Source: Pseudomonadota bacterium (GTDB lineage: Bacteria > Pseudomonadota > Alphaproteobacteria > Rhizobiales > Methylopilaceae). From it: a stretch of DNA of 64,000 nt. The translations under genes and the position numbers were made by a program. The DNA lies in assembly GCA_023388965.1 (NCBI GenBank), contig JAEWFF010000073.1:81772-145771 (forward strand). Reading direction: 5' to 3'. The stretch's first letter is position 1; each line of letters starts with the position of its first letter. Below are positions 52,945 to 62,531 of this stretch, one piece after another. Below the pieces are notes generated by a model. That model did no database searches and was not told the DNA's origin. It saw nothing but the letters and a program-made list of their open reading frames with translations.

Positions 52945-55900
52945 AGCTCGGCGGTCTTCTCGCCGCCGTCTTCCTTCATGCGTACGACCGGCGGCGCATT
53001 CTGCGGATAGCGCCTGCGATAGTCTTCGAGGAACTGTTTGAGCGTATCGGACACCGCGACCGATCTGGCGATCTTGCGGAATTCCTCGCCGCGCCGCTCG
53101 CCCGCCGCCGTGATGACATCGAAGCTGGGCGCGTCCGGCGTGCCGGAAAATTTCGGCTCGTATTTCGCGCGCAGCCGGTCAAGCCCGAGCATGTCGTCGG
53201 CCAAAGCATAGGCAATGGCCGAGCGCAGCACGTCCTGACGATCCTCATCGCTCAGATCGTCCTTCGAGCTCCAGCTGTCGCCGAGCATGAGTTCCAGCGC
53301 CTCGCCCGCCGATTGCCAGCGATGCGCAGACCACAAAATGTCCGCACGCAGCCGGTTCACATCGTCGCCGTCGTAGGCCGCGATCATTTCCAGCGCATGG
53401 TCCGGCCGCTGAAGTTCGGACAATGCCCGCGCTTCAAGAATGAGGCGCCCGCGCACGATGTCGGACGGAAGCCCCGCGAACCGCGTCTCATGAAGAAGGT
53501 TGAGCGCCTTCGCCGGCTTGCGGTCCATCAGTTCGATGGCCGCCGCATGAGCCGCGACCTGCGCCTTCGCCGGTCCCGATAGGCGGTTCCGAACCTGATA
53601 GGTCAACAGGTCCGCCGCCTGCGACAGAAGATCGACCTCGACCAGGCGGTCGGCGAGCTTGCGGATTAGTTCGTCGCCCTTGCGGCCGGGCGGCGTCAGT
53701 TCCTTGAAGTCGTAGAACAGCGCGACGCTCTCCAAAGTCGGCGGCGCCACCTCATCGCCTTCGCCGATGAACAGGCGCGCAAAATCCGCTGTCATTTCGT
53801 CCTGAAGCGCGGCGGTCGTGGCCGCGCGCGGATGATATTCGGCGGCAACGCGCATCGTGGTGAAGGCATCGCGCCAGCGGTGCTCGGCCTTGTAAAGTCC
53901 GGCGAGGCTTGCCAGTGCGCCGGCTTCGGTGCTGTCGCCACGCCAGAACACCGTCAGCGTTTCCAGATCCCGGATCGCCTCGGCGCGCTGGATCTCGTTC
54001 ATCTGATAACGCAGATTGGTCGCGTGCAGGCGCGCTTTGGCTTTCGCGATCTCGTCGTCGGATTCCATCGCGCGGCGATAGGATTCGAGCGCCAGCGCCG
54101 GTTGGTCGAAACCCTCGGCGATCTGGCCGCGCATAACTTCGCGCTTGGCCCACCCCTCAGTCAGTCCCAGAGTATCGACCGCATCGAGCTGTACGGCTGC
54201 CGCCGCGAATTCGTGTGCCGCAATCGCGATGTCGACCATGGTCTGCCGGAAGGTCAGTTGCAGTTCCGGCGGCATGGAATCCAGAACTGCCTCGCCCTTG
54301 CGGAAAGCATCGCGTGCGAGGCCGATATTGCCGAGCCCCGCTTCCGCAACCATGCGCCAGAGCGCGGCCTCGGCATGGGTCGAGAGCGTGCCCGTACCGA
54401 GAATGCGCGCGGCGTCCTCGAAGCGGCGCAGCATCACGAACGCCGTGCCGCGCATGAGCTTGATGTCGTCATTCTCGGCAAGCCCGGGCGATTCCCTGAC
54501 CGCGACATCGAGCACCGCCTTGGTCTCGGCGGCATTGCCATTGGCGAGATGGAAACCCGCAAGCTGCACACGCGCCTTCGTCCGCTCGTCGGTGGAAGCC
54601 GCCGCTGCTACCCGCGCAAGTTCATTCGTCGCTTCGGGCGGCGCGATCCTGGCGTTGCGCCAGTTGTCGCGCGCAAAAGGACTGCCCGGCTTCAACCGCA
54701 ATTGCGCGTCGAAACGCGGCGGCTCGGCATCGAGTGAAAGAGTCAATCCGTTCGGCCGCGTCAGGGAAACCTCTCCGCGATTGACCTTGACGACGAAATC
54801 ATCGGCCACCGGCTCGAAGGCCAGCCCCTGCGCGGTCGGCAGCGCCGAAAACTCGATGAATTCGCGTTCGCGCACCTGCCCGCGCGTCGGCGCGGACAAC
54901 GTCACGACAAAGAGCTGGTCGCCGATCTCGCTGTCCGGCACGCGATGGACGGTGCCGAGCCCCTCGACTTTCGCCTTCAGCAGCGTGCGTCCGTCATTGC
55001 CGAAATCCGGTTCGAAATGAACAGGCCGCGTCGGCGCGAGAATGGTATCGCCGAGCGAAAGCACCCAGACCGTGCCTGTACTGGCAAGGCTCGCAAGCCG
55101 CGGCTCGGCCAGCTTGATCTCGAGCGCCGTGCCTGCGCCGGTCGAAATTTGCCGGACTTCGGAGATGGCGCCGCCGCTGCGCTCGGCGAGATGCGAATAA
55201 TCGGCCTGCTGCGTGTTGTCGAAGACCACGAACAATGTCTCGCCGCGCACGAAAGCGGCTGCCGGCGGCAGCACCTCGAACGGGAAGGCTACCTGCATCA
55301 GGTCCTTGGACGCACGAACCTCGATACCGTTCCGCTTCGCTGCATCCACGAGATTGTTGAGCGCGCGCTCGGCCTCGGTGAGGATGACGTCGCTATCCTG
55401 CGCTTCGTTATGCGCGGGTGCCTGAGTTTGCGCCTTCTCTTGCGCAGGCTCGGCTGGCTTGGCCGCCGCCGCAATCTTCGACGGTTCAGGCGTAGTCGGC
55501 TTTACCTCCGTCACCGCCGGTACAGGCGCGACGGGACGAGGGACAGGCACCGCGACCGGGGCTTCCGTCTCGATTTCGATCTCGGCCGTTTCCGGCTCCC
55601 GCACTTCAGGACGCGGCACGTCCGGCGCGACCTCGACAATGCCCGGGCGGCTTTCGCGCGCCGTATCGCCATGTCTTGTCTCGATCGCGCCTTCGACCGT
55701 CAGCGTTTCGGCCGTCTTGACGTCCGCAGCAGCCTCGGCCGCATCCGGCACATCGCCCTCCTCCGAGGGTGCAGAACCCAGCCTGTCGGGCGGGGCGATA
55801 TCGACAACGAAAGAGCGGCCTTCCTTCTCGCCGCGCATGGCCTTGCCTTCGGGCACGGCGAATTTGACGATAAGGACACCCTCGACAATATCGGTCTGGA

Positions 55901-56558
55901 AATCGGTGATTTCGGGCGGAAGTTCCGCACGCGCCATTGCCGCATCGAATTTCGTCGTGCCCGGCACGGTCAGAACACCGTGGCGCTCGTTGTTGCGAAA
56001 GCGCACATCGACATTATCGCTGAACGTGAACGTCAGGCGCATGCGGTCATCATTGCTGCCGGAGCTGAGCTTCATGACCGCCGGCGGCAGAGTCTGCGCC
56101 CGCGCGAGCTCCTTCTTGATGCGCTCGGCATCCAGAGCCCGCCGCGTCAGATCGGCGACAACATCCTCCGGCAAGGGCGGCGGCATACCGACCCAATTGC
56201 CCGGCATCAGATCGATGAACAGCTTTTCGCCTGCCGCCATCGTATTGACGTTGACGTCCCGGTTCAGCGCGAAGCGGATCGCCCTGCCGTCAGGGTCGCG
56301 CCGGGCGGCGGTGATGAAATCGGGGAGCTGACCGGCAACCGGTTCGAGCACGACATCGACCGGATCGGAAAACGACACGACGAGGACGCCGTTGCTGATC
56401 GTGCTCTGCAGGCTCGGCGGATCGTCGAAGGTCAGAACAAGACGGCCATATCCGTCCTTATGTTCCGTCTCGGCCTTGGCCTCGCCTGCCTTGGCGGGAG
56501 AGATGGACAGGAACGCCACAAAGGCCGCCATGCCCAGCGAGAACAGGACGCGCGACAT
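52941..56558 (-). CDS. Large secreted TPR-rich protein in the flagellar cluster
   Basis: A 1205-residue exported protein of unknown function. A signal peptide lies at residues 1-24 (PAKA end). The N-terminal half has two or three beta-rich segments resembling AMIN-type domains (about 28-135, 155-270, 415-520). They are separated by an Ala/Pro/Glu-rich linker (270-390). The C-terminal half (about 660-1180) consists of helical TPR-like pairs (for example LGNIGLARDAFRKGEAVLDSMP). It is last on the fliL-fliM-DUF6468-motE transcript strand, about 190 bases after motE. A role in the motor or its periplasmic assembly is an inference from position only. The ATG at 56558 gives the signal peptide. Longer starts do not. 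Confidence 0.75.
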   Translation of the reverse strand: MSRVLFSLGMAAFVAFLSISPAKAGEAKAETEHKDGYGRLVLTFDDPPSLQSTISNGVLVVSFSDPVDVVLEPVAGQLPDFITAARRDPDGRAIRFALNRDVNVNTMAAGEKLFIDLMPGNWVGMPPPLPEDVVADLTRRALDAERIKKELARAQTLPPAVMKLSSGSNDDRMRLTFTFSDNVDVRFRNNERHGVLTVPGTTKFDAAMARAELPPEITDFQTDIVEGVLIVKFAVPEGKAMRGEKEGRSFVVDIAPPDRLGSAPSEEGDVPDAAEAAADVKTAETLTVEGAIETRHGDTARESRPGIVEVAPDVPRPEVREPETAEIEIETEAPVAVPVPRPVAPVPAVTEVKPTTPEPSKIAAAAKPAEPAQEKAQTQAPAHNEAQDSDVILTEAERALNNLVDAAKRNGIEVRASKDLMQVAFPFEVLPPAAAFVRGETLFVVFDNTQQADYSHLAERSGGAISEVRQISTGAGTALEIKLAEPRLASLASTGTVWVLSLGDTILAPTRPVHFEPDFGNDGRTLLKAKVEGLGTVHRVPDSEIGDQLFVVTLSAPTRGQVREREFIEFSALPTAQGLAFEPVADDFVVKVNRGEVSLTRPNGLTLSLDAEPPRFDAQLRLKPGSPFARDNWRNARIAPPEATNELARVAAAASTDERTKARVQLAGFHLANGNAAETKAVLDVAVRESPGLAENDDIKLMRGTAFVMLRRFEDAARILGTGTLSTHAEAALWRMVAEAGLGNIGLARDAFRKGEAVLDSMPPELQLTFRQTMVDIAIAAHEFAAAAVQLDAVDTLGLTEGWAKREVMRGQIAEGFDQPALALESYRRAMESDDEIAKAKARLHATNLRYQMNEIQRAEAIRDLETLTVFWRGDSTEAGALASLAGLYKAEHRWRDAFTTMRVAAEYHPRAATTAALQDEMTADFARLFIGEGDEVAPPTLESVALFYDFKELTPPGRKGDELIRKLADRLVEVDLLSQAADLLTYQVRNRLSGPAKAQVAAHAAAIELMDRKPAKALNLLHETRFAGLPSDIVRGRLILEARALSELQRPDHALEMIAAYDGDDVNRLRADILWSAHRWQSAGEALELMLGDSWSSKDDLSDEDRQDVLRSAIAYALADDMLGLDRLRAKYEPKFSGTPDAPSFDVITAAGERRGEEFRKIARSVAVSDTLKQFLEDYRRRYPQNAPPVVRMKEDGGEKTAEL

Positions 56559-56746
56559 GGTTCGCGCTCCGGCATGGCCGGGCGCGCGGCGATACGCGTT
56601 CAGACTCCTGTCTCTCATGCGCGGCAAGACCCCGCCCTCCGCCTTCTGCGGCAGCCTTCAGAGATACACGGGCGCGGGTTAACAAATGTGCATCGCAAAG
56701 CCGGACTCGCGGCCTGATTGCGCCCCTGCACGACGGGCGGGAACGC

Positions 56747-57565
56747 TTAGGGCTGCTTGAGATTTTCGCCGCCGATCTTGGGCAGCGCCATCGCCTCGCC
56801 GCGCGCCGGTTTGTTAAGGTCGCGCTTGGCGAGCGCAACGGTCAGCCGCTCGGCGGCGGCCGGCTCCATGCGGGCGATGATGTCGCTCGTCTTTTTCGGG
56901 TTCATCTTCGTCGTCACGTCGACCAGAACCTTCATGTCGAGCCGGTCGAAAATCGCAGCCGCCTGTTTCGGCTTCATGTTCTCGTACATGATGACGAGGT
57001 CTTTAATCTTCTGTTCATCTTCCGCATTGCGCGCGGCTTCCATTGCCGCGAGCCGATCCTCGACGGCCTTGAGTTCGCCGATCTGCTCGTCAAGTTTTTT
57101 CTCCGCAGCACGCAACAGGTTCTCGCGCAGATCGAGTTCCTGTTCGCGCGCTTCCAGTTCCTCGCGCCGGCTCTGAAGCCGGTCGAGCAAGGCCTTCTCG
57201 GCGCTCGACAAATCTTCCGGGTTCTTGTCCTGAAGATCGGCAGGCTTTTCGGGTTTGGGCTCGAGCGTGGGCGCATCCGGCTTCGCCTCCGGCTCGCGCT
57301 CAGCTTCCGACGCCCCGGTCGCGGCGGCCATATCCTGCTGCGACGGCACGCTGCCGGTGATGATGTCGTCTTCGTTCCGGCTCCAGGAATTGGCGGTGCG
57401 CGCCGCGGCCGATGGCCGGTAGGTCGGCTGGAGCGTGATGACCGGCTTCTCCGCCAGGGCCTGATCCGTGAATGCGTAATGACCGGTCAGCATCAGGCCG
57501 GCCGCCTTCAGCGTGAGCAGAAGCGCAACCCCGGTAATGACGATAGGCAGGACACGGATTTTCAT
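56747..57565 (-). CDS. motE: MotE-like flagellar motor protein
   Basis: A 272-residue protein. It has one N-terminal membrane helix (about 6-25), a proline/charged linker, a coiled coil (about 120-175: ALLDRLQSRREELEAREQELDLRENLL) and a C-terminal MgtE-N-like domain (about 190-250: KPKQAAAIFDRLDMKVLVDVTTKMNPKKTSDIIARMEP). MotE in rhizobia is a periplasmic chaperone needed for MotC and motility. The domain order here agrees. It lies five bases after the DUF6468 gene, in the fliL-fliM operon. Confidence 0.82.
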   Translation of the reverse strand: MKIRVLPIVITGVALLLTLKAAGLMLTGHYAFTDQALAEKPVITLQPTYRPSAAARTANSWSRNEDDIITGSVPSQQDMAAATGASEAEREPEAKPDAPTLEPKPEKPADLQDKNPEDLSSAEKALLDRLQSRREELEAREQELDLRENLLRAAEKKLDEQIGELKAVEDRLAAMEAARNAEDEQKIKDLVIMYENMKPKQAAAIFDRLDMKVLVDVTTKMNPKKTSDIIARMEPAAAERLTVALAKRDLNKPARGEAMALPKIGGENLKQP

Positions 57566-57570
57566 GATTT

Positions 57571-58035
57571 TCAGGCGGCGCTCTGGCGGTCCTCGGTGCG
57601 GCGCACAAAGGCCTGCGCCGCTGCGAGCGTCGCCGAGGCGCGTGTCGGTGGGGCGGCCTGCATATTGGCCGGCGGCTGTTCGGGCTTCAGTTCAGGGCGC
57701 AGCGGCGGCCGCGCCGCGCTGGCGATTAGCGCAATGCGGCGCACGACATCTTCGCCCACCGCGGTCTGTTCCGTGATGTGGCGCGAAATCTCTTCCGCGC
57801 GGCGCAGGCGCTCGCCGAGTGCGGTGTCGCAATCGTGCACCGCCTGTTTCAGTCCCGAAATGGCACGCCCGGCGATGTCGGTGGCTGTGACGAGTTCGGC
57901 AATCGTCGCCTTCAGCGCGCTTTCGTCCGAACGCAGTTTCAGCAGCCTGCGGTTCAGCAGCCAGCAATAGCCGATCGTCAGCGCCAGCAGGATCGCAACG
58001 AGAGATTCGATAACGAGCGCTATCCCGTTGTTCAT
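57571..58035 (-). CDS. Flagellar-cluster membrane protein (DUF6468-like)
   Basis: A 154-residue protein with one N-terminal membrane helix (about 5-27), a helical region (30-95, with LRSDESALKATIAELVTATDIAGRAISGLK), and a Pro/Ala-rich tail. It resembles the short membrane protein found between fliM and motE in alphaproteobacterial flagellar clusters. Its exact role is unknown. The ATG shares its A with the stop codon of fliM, so translation is coupled, and motE follows after five bases. Confidence 0.75.
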   Translation of the reverse strand: MNNGIALVIESLVAILLALTIGYCWLLNRRLLKLRSDESALKATIAELVTATDIAGRAISGLKQAVHDCDTALGERLRRAEEISRHITEQTAVGEDVVRRIALIASAARPPLRPELKPEQPPANMQAAPPTRASATLAAAQAFVRRTEDRQSAA

Positions 58036-59201
58036 TACTGCGTCTCCTTGAGAGTCTCGGCGGACTCGAAAATAGCCATGGTCGTGCGCGAGCGCCGGAC
58101 GGGCCGCGCGACCTGGACCGCAACATTCTCGGTGGAGCGGCCCATCGTCCCCTGCGTCACCAGAAAATCACCGCATCTGAGTTCGACCAGACTGTCGGCC
58201 TTTACATCGAGCATCAGCGTGTCGCCGACATTCAGATCGAGAATGCGCTTCAGCGGCATCAGGCGTTCATACAACACGGCCTGAACCTCAATCTCGGCAC
58301 CCCAGATCTCGGTGGCCAGATGCCCTTCCCAGGTCGCATCGCGGCCGAACTTCTCGCCCATGAAACCCTGAAGCAGGACATCACGGATCGGCTCGATCGT
58401 CGCGTAGGGCAACAGAAAATCGAAGGTGCCGCCCCGGTCTTCCATATCGATCCGGAGCTTGACGAGGATCGCAGCATTGGCCGGACGGGCAATGGCGGCA
58501 AAGCGCGGATTGGTTTCCAGACGGTCGATGTTGAAATGCACCGGCGAGAGCGGCTTGAAGGCCTGCTCGGCATCGACAAGCACAAGCTCGATCATGCGCT
58601 TGACGAGGTTTGTTTCGATTGTGGTGTAGGGACGGCCTTCGACCCGCATCGGGCCGACGCCGCGCCGTCCGCCGAGAAGCACGTCGATGATCGAATAGAT
58701 CAGGCTCGAATCGACCGTGACGATTCCGTAATTGTCCCACGGATCGGCCTTGATGACGGACAGGATGGCCGGCAGCGGAATCGAATTGAGATAATCGCCG
58801 AAGCGGACCGAGGTGATCTGATCGAGAGACACTTCGACGTTGTCGGAGGTGAAATTGCGCAGGCTCGTCGTGAGCAGCCGTACAAGACGGTCGAACACGA
58901 TTTCGAGCATCGGCAGGCGTTCATACGACACCATCGCGGAATCGATGATGGCGCGAATGCCCGAATGCTGGTTGAGAGACAGCTCATCGAGATTGAAGCC
59001 GAGAAGGCTGTCGATCTCTTCCTGATTCAGAATGCGGTCGGCGCCGCCGCGCGCCTGGTTCTCGCCGCTCGACGCGCCGCCGCCGTCCAGCATGGCGGCC
59101 CATTCCGCCGCCATTTCCTCGGGGTTGTCGCCGCCGGCGCCCTGCTCCGCGAGAGCAGCGCCCCATTCGGCGGCAATGTCGATATCGTCTTCGTCGGCCA
59201 T
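58035..59201 (-). CDS. fliM: Flagellar motor switch protein FliM
   Basis: A 388-residue C-ring subunit. The N-terminal motif LNQEEIDSLLGFNLDEL binds phospho-CheY. The middle domain carries LPMLEIVFDRLVRLLTTSLRNF and YLNSIPLPAILSVIKADPWDNYG, and the C-terminal SpoA domain has LMPLKRILDLNVGDTLMLDVKADSLVELRCGDFLVTQG. The region before residue 55 is longer than in E. coli. It lies eight bases after fliL and overlaps the DUF6468 gene by one base. Confidence 0.97.
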   Translation of the reverse strand: MADEDDIDIAAEWGAALAEQGAGGDNPEEMAAEWAAMLDGGGASSGENQARGGADRILNQEEIDSLLGFNLDELSLNQHSGIRAIIDSAMVSYERLPMLEIVFDRLVRLLTTSLRNFTSDNVEVSLDQITSVRFGDYLNSIPLPAILSVIKADPWDNYGIVTVDSSLIYSIIDVLLGGRRGVGPMRVEGRPYTTIETNLVKRMIELVLVDAEQAFKPLSPVHFNIDRLETNPRFAAIARPANAAILVKLRIDMEDRGGTFDFLLPYATIEPIRDVLLQGFMGEKFGRDATWEGHLATEIWGAEIEVQAVLYERLMPLKRILDLNVGDTLMLDVKADSLVELRCGDFLVTQGTMGRSTENVAVQVARPVRRSRTTMAIFESAETLKETQ

Positions 59202-59209
59202 TGCGTGCC

Positions 59210-59734
59210 TTACTGGAGCAGGAGTTCTTTGAACAGGATCGCGTCCACCTTGGCGGGGAAGACCGCCTGGTTGATGCGGCGCAGCAATTCTTCCTTGATC
59301 CGGTACATACCGGCCGAACCCTCGATGTCCTCGGGCCGCATTTCACGCAGATGCGTCTGGAAGCTGTCGATTACGCGCGGCAGCAGCGGCTTGACCTGTT
59401 CGGCGACCGCCTCGTCGGAGACTTCGAGCGCGATCTTCAGCTTGAGATATTTCGGCCGCTCGGCCGGCGCCGTCAGATTGACCATCATGTCGGGCAGATC
59501 GACGAACACGACGGGCTTCTTCTCCGCGGTTGCGGCCTCCTCAGCCGGAGAGCCGGCCAGATAGAAGTAGCCGCCGGCCGCGCCAAGCAGAGCAAGCGCC
59601 ACGGCACCGGCAATCGCAATCTGTGTCCGGCCGAACTTCGCGCCAAGCTTGAAACGCGAGCGGGACTTCCTGTCTTCCGCGCCGTCCGTACCTTCCGCGT
59701 CGACGTCGTCCGGGGCGTCCGCAATATTCGCCAT
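59210..59734 (-). CDS. fliL: Flagellar basal body-associated protein FliL
   Basis: A 174-residue inner membrane protein that supports stator function. A cytoplasmic tail (1-37) is followed by one membrane helix (38-60) and a periplasmic domain. The pattern VVFVDLPDMMVNLTAPAERPKYLKLKIALEV near residue 80 and the C-terminal LLRRINQAVFPAKVDAILFKELLLQ are those of FliL. The ATG at 59734 is preferred to one ten codons upstream. It is the first gene of the leftward operon fliL-fliM-DUF6468-motE. Confidence 0.95.
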   Translation of the reverse strand: MANIADAPDDVDAEGTDGAEDRKSRSRFKLGAKFGRTQIAIAGAVALALLGAAGGYFYLAGSPAEEAATAEKKPVVFVDLPDMMVNLTAPAERPKYLKLKIALEVSDEAVAEQVKPLLPRVIDSFQTHLREMRPEDIEGSAGMYRIKEELLRRINQAVFPAKVDAILFKELLLQ

Positions 59735-59796
59735 CGTCTTCCCAACCAGAACCGGCCGCCGCACAGGCGGCGCCGCTTCTTAAGGCTACGGAAACA

Positions 59797-59804
59797 ATGG
59801 TTAA
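59797..59804 (-). promoter_or_regulatory. CtrA half-site between fliL and flgF
   Basis: ATGGTTAA on the plus strand, read TTAACCAT on the minus strand, is the standard CtrA half-site. It lies 62 bases upstream of fliL and about 200 bases upstream of flgF. Only one half-site is visible. A second TTAA at 59780 is not at the required spacing. Confidence 0.5.
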
Positions 59805-60005
59805 CAACCTCTTCACACGGCAGTTTTTGCCGGGTCATTCTTGCCGGGCGGGGCATGAATTTCCTTTGAGGCTTCAGAGGAATAGATGGTTTCCCATTGG
59901 TAAATAAGCGTTTTCCGGACTGGCACGCTCCGTGAATTGCTTCTGGCGTCCGATGGCCGGGGAAGGGTCATCGAACGAACCGAAACGCACGAAGGGGGAA
60001 GCTTC

Positions 60006-60755
60006 GTGGAAAACGCGCAACTCGTGGGGTTGTCCCGGCAGGTCGCGCTCCGTCGTGAGCTCGATGTCGTCGCCAACAATCTCGCCAATCTCGGCACGTC
60101 CGGGTTCAAATCGCAGGAAGTCGTCTTCCGCGAATATCTGATGCCGGTCGCCAGCGCGGAATCCTTTCCGCGCCGTGCCGACCAGCGCCTGTCCTATGTC
60201 GAGGACAAGGCAACCTGGCGCGATTTTTCGACCGGGCCCATACAGCTCGGCGGCAACCAGTTCGATGTCGCCATCGACGGCGAAGCATTCTTCGCGGTGC
60301 AGGCGCCCAATGGCGTGCGCTACACCCGCAACGGCCAGTTCCAGCTCGACTCGCAGGGCGTGCTCGTCACGAACGAAGGCTATCCGGTGCTGTCGACCTC
60401 CGGCCCGATCCAGTTCGCGGCGGAAGAGACCGACGTCACCATCGGTTCCGACGGCACCGTTTCCACGACGCAGGGCGTGCGCGGCCGTCTCGCGCTCTTT
60501 TCGTTCGACAATCCGCAAGCCCTGAAGCCGGAAGGCTCCTCGCTGTTTCGCGCCGATGACGCCGGACAGGATGTCGCGCCCGGACAGGCGCGCGTCGTGC
60601 AGTACGCAACCGAGAAATCCAACGTCCAGCCGATCGTCGAAACGACGCGGCTTATCGAGATCACCCGCGCCTACCAGACGCTCGCGCAGATGATGCAGCG
60701 CGGCGACGAACTCCGGCGCACCGCCATCGAACGTCTGGCCGACGTCGGGGCCTGA
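60006..60755 (+). CDS. flgF: Flagellar basal-body rod protein FlgF
   Basis: A 249-residue proximal rod subunit. The N-terminal rod motif LSRQVALRRELDVVANNLANLGTSGFK and the C-terminal VQPIVETTRLIEITRAYQTLAQMMQRGDEL are typical. The start is GTG at 60006, with AAGGGGGAAG upstream. It heads flgF-flgG-flgA-flgH. The 270-base gap before it, shared with fliL, holds the CtrA half-site. Confidence 0.95.
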   Translation: MENAQLVGLSRQVALRRELDVVANNLANLGTSGFKSQEVVFREYLMPVASAESFPRRADQRLSYVEDKATWRDFSTGPIQLGGNQFDVAIDGEAFFAVQAPNGVRYTRNGQFQLDSQGVLVTNEGYPVLSTSGPIQFAAEETDVTIGSDGTVSTTQGVRGRLALFSFDNPQALKPEGSSLFRADDAGQDVAPGQARVVQYATEKSNVQPIVETTRLIEITRAYQTLAQMMQRGDELRRTAIERLADVGA

Positions 60756-60766
60756 GGAGACAGACC

Positions 60767-61552
60767 ATGCGTGCTCTCTACACCGCCGCGACCGGAATGC
60801 TCGCGCAGGAAACGAATGTCGAAGTCATCGCGAACAACATCGCGAACATGCGCACCACGGGATACAAAAAGTCCCGCGTCGATTTCCAGGATCTGCTCTA
60901 CCAGACGATGCGCCGCGCCGGCACGACGACCTCCGACACCGGAACGGTCGCGCCCGTCGGCGTCGAGATCGGCTCCGGCGTCAAGACGGCCGGCACGCCG
61001 CGCATCATGAGCCAGGGCAGCCTGATGCCGACCGAGAAGGACCACGACGTGGCCATTCGCGGCGAAGGTTTCTTCCGCATCGAAATGCCGGACGGCACGA
61101 TAGCCTATACGCGCGACGGCTCCTTCGAACTCGACAATAACGGCATGCTCGTCACCGTCGACGGCTACCAGCTCGAAGGCGGCATCACCGTTCCGCCCGA
61201 CGCGACGAACTTCACCGTGAACAATGAGGGCCTCGTCCAGGTCATGCTTCCCGGCCAGTCCGCGCCGCAGGACATCGGCCAGATCCAGCTTTCGCGCTTC
61301 GTCAACAAATCCGGCCTGCAGTCCATCGGCGAGAACCTTTTCGTCGAGACAGAGGCCAGCGGCACGCCGATCACCGACGATCCCGGCAATGAAGGGTTCG
61401 GCACGCTGATCCAGCGCCATCTCGAACAGGGCAATGTCAACGCTGTGACCGAGATCTCCGATCTGATCGCGGCGCAGCGCGCCTACGAGATGAACGCCAA
61501 AGTCATTACAGCGGCCGAGGAGATGCTCCAGGCCACGACGAATATGCGATGA
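60767..61552 (+). CDS. flgG: Flagellar basal-body rod protein FlgG
   Basis: A 261-residue distal rod subunit of normal length. Its N-terminus (ALYTAATGMLAQETNVEVIANNIANMRTTGYKKSRVDFQDLLY) and C-terminus (VTEISDLIAAQRAYEMNAKVITAAEEMLQATTNM) match the family closely. It follows flgF by 11 bases and overlaps flgA by four. Confidence 0.98.
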   Translation: MRALYTAATGMLAQETNVEVIANNIANMRTTGYKKSRVDFQDLLYQTMRRAGTTTSDTGTVAPVGVEIGSGVKTAGTPRIMSQGSLMPTEKDHDVAIRGEGFFRIEMPDGTIAYTRDGSFELDNNGMLVTVDGYQLEGGITVPPDATNFTVNNEGLVQVMLPGQSAPQDIGQIQLSRFVNKSGLQSIGENLFVETEASGTPITDDPGNEGFGTLIQRHLEQGNVNAVTEISDLIAAQRAYEMNAKVITAAEEMLQATTNMR

Positions 61553-62523
61553 GGCGCGCCATGATCCGGCTGATCTCTCTCCTCGTCCTTGCGCCGTTCG
61601 TGCTGATCGCGGCACCCGCGCTGGCGCAGACGCCGTCGCTGAAGCCCGTCGTGCGCGTCGCTTCCGACATCGTCACCGTCGGCGATCTCGTGGCCAATGC
61701 GGGCGCGAAATCCTCCATCGCGGTGTTCCGCTCGCCCGATCTCGGCCAGAGCGGCACGGTCGCGGTTAGCGACATTCTTTCGGCCGTCGCGGTTCACGGC
61801 CTGCGCAATGTCGACACCGGCGCGCTCGACCATGTCAGCGTCACGCGCGACAGCCGCGCGGTCGCCATCGAGGATCTGCGCGGTCCGCTCGCCTCCGCAC
61901 TGACCCACGGCCTCGACGTCGAACCGGACGCGCTCGACATCGTGCTTACGGGAGAATCCGCTGCCGTGCAGTTCCCGGTCGAGGCGGACGGCGCCATTGC
62001 GGTACGCGAAGCGATGTGGGACCGCGATGCCGGCACGTTCAGCGCCCTCCTCGCGATCCGGCGCGTGGACGGCCGTACCGAACGCCGCACCATTACCGGC
62101 CAGGCGGTCGAGACAGAAACCATTCTCGGCATCCGCCGCGATCTCGCACGCGGCACGCTTCTCACCGAATCCGACATCGAGCAGCGCCGCGTGGCCAAAT
62201 CGGAGATCGAGAGCGGCATGCTGTCCGACATCGCGCTTGCCGCCGGGAAGGAAGTGCGCCGGCCGCTACGCGAAGGCCATACGCTGCGCGCGAACGATCT
62301 GACCGAGCCGACGCTCGTGAAAAGCAATTCGTCCGTCACAATGGTCTTCAAGTCCGGCGACCTGACGCTCACCGCCTCGGCGCAGGCGCTGCGCGACGGC
62401 AAAAGCGGCGAGACCATTCCGGTCATGAACGCACATACGAAGCGCGTCCTGCACGCCATCGTCACCAATTTCAACGAAGTCACGATCACCCCGCCGCGAG
62501 CCATCGTGAGCGCCGCGAAATGA
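61549..62523 (+). CDS. flgA: Flagellar P-ring assembly chaperone FlgA
   Basis: A 324-residue periplasmic protein that assists P-ring formation by FlgI. A signal peptide ends ALAQ (about residue 26). The C-terminal FlgA/SAF domain (about 190-324) has ILGIRRDLARGTLLTESDIEQRRVAKSEI, VRRPLREGHTLRANDLTEPTLVKSN and VMNAHTKRVLHAIVTN. The ATG at 61549 overlaps the flgG stop codon. A second ATG at 61561 would also keep the signal peptide. FlgI itself is not in the window. Confidence 0.95.
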   Translation: MRRAMIRLISLLVLAPFVLIAAPALAQTPSLKPVVRVASDIVTVGDLVANAGAKSSIAVFRSPDLGQSGTVAVSDILSAVAVHGLRNVDTGALDHVSVTRDSRAVAIEDLRGPLASALTHGLDVEPDALDIVLTGESAAVQFPVEADGAIAVREAMWDRDAGTFSALLAIRRVDGRTERRTITGQAVETETILGIRRDLARGTLLTESDIEQRRVAKSEIESGMLSDIALAAGKEVRRPLREGHTLRANDLTEPTLVKSNSSVTMVFKSGDLTLTASAQALRDGKSGETIPVMNAHTKRVLHAIVTNFNEVTITPPRAIVSAAK

Positions 62524-62531
62524 GACACGCC

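Noticed and set aside
54945..56717. A 590-codon plus-strand frame
   Set aside because: It is antisense to the TPR gene, which has a signal peptide and ordered domains. The frame itself is arginine-rich without motifs.
59921..59945. TGGCACGCTCCGTGAATTGC as a sigma-54 promoter for flgF
   Set aside because: The two conserved halves are about five bases too far apart for a -24/-12 promoter.
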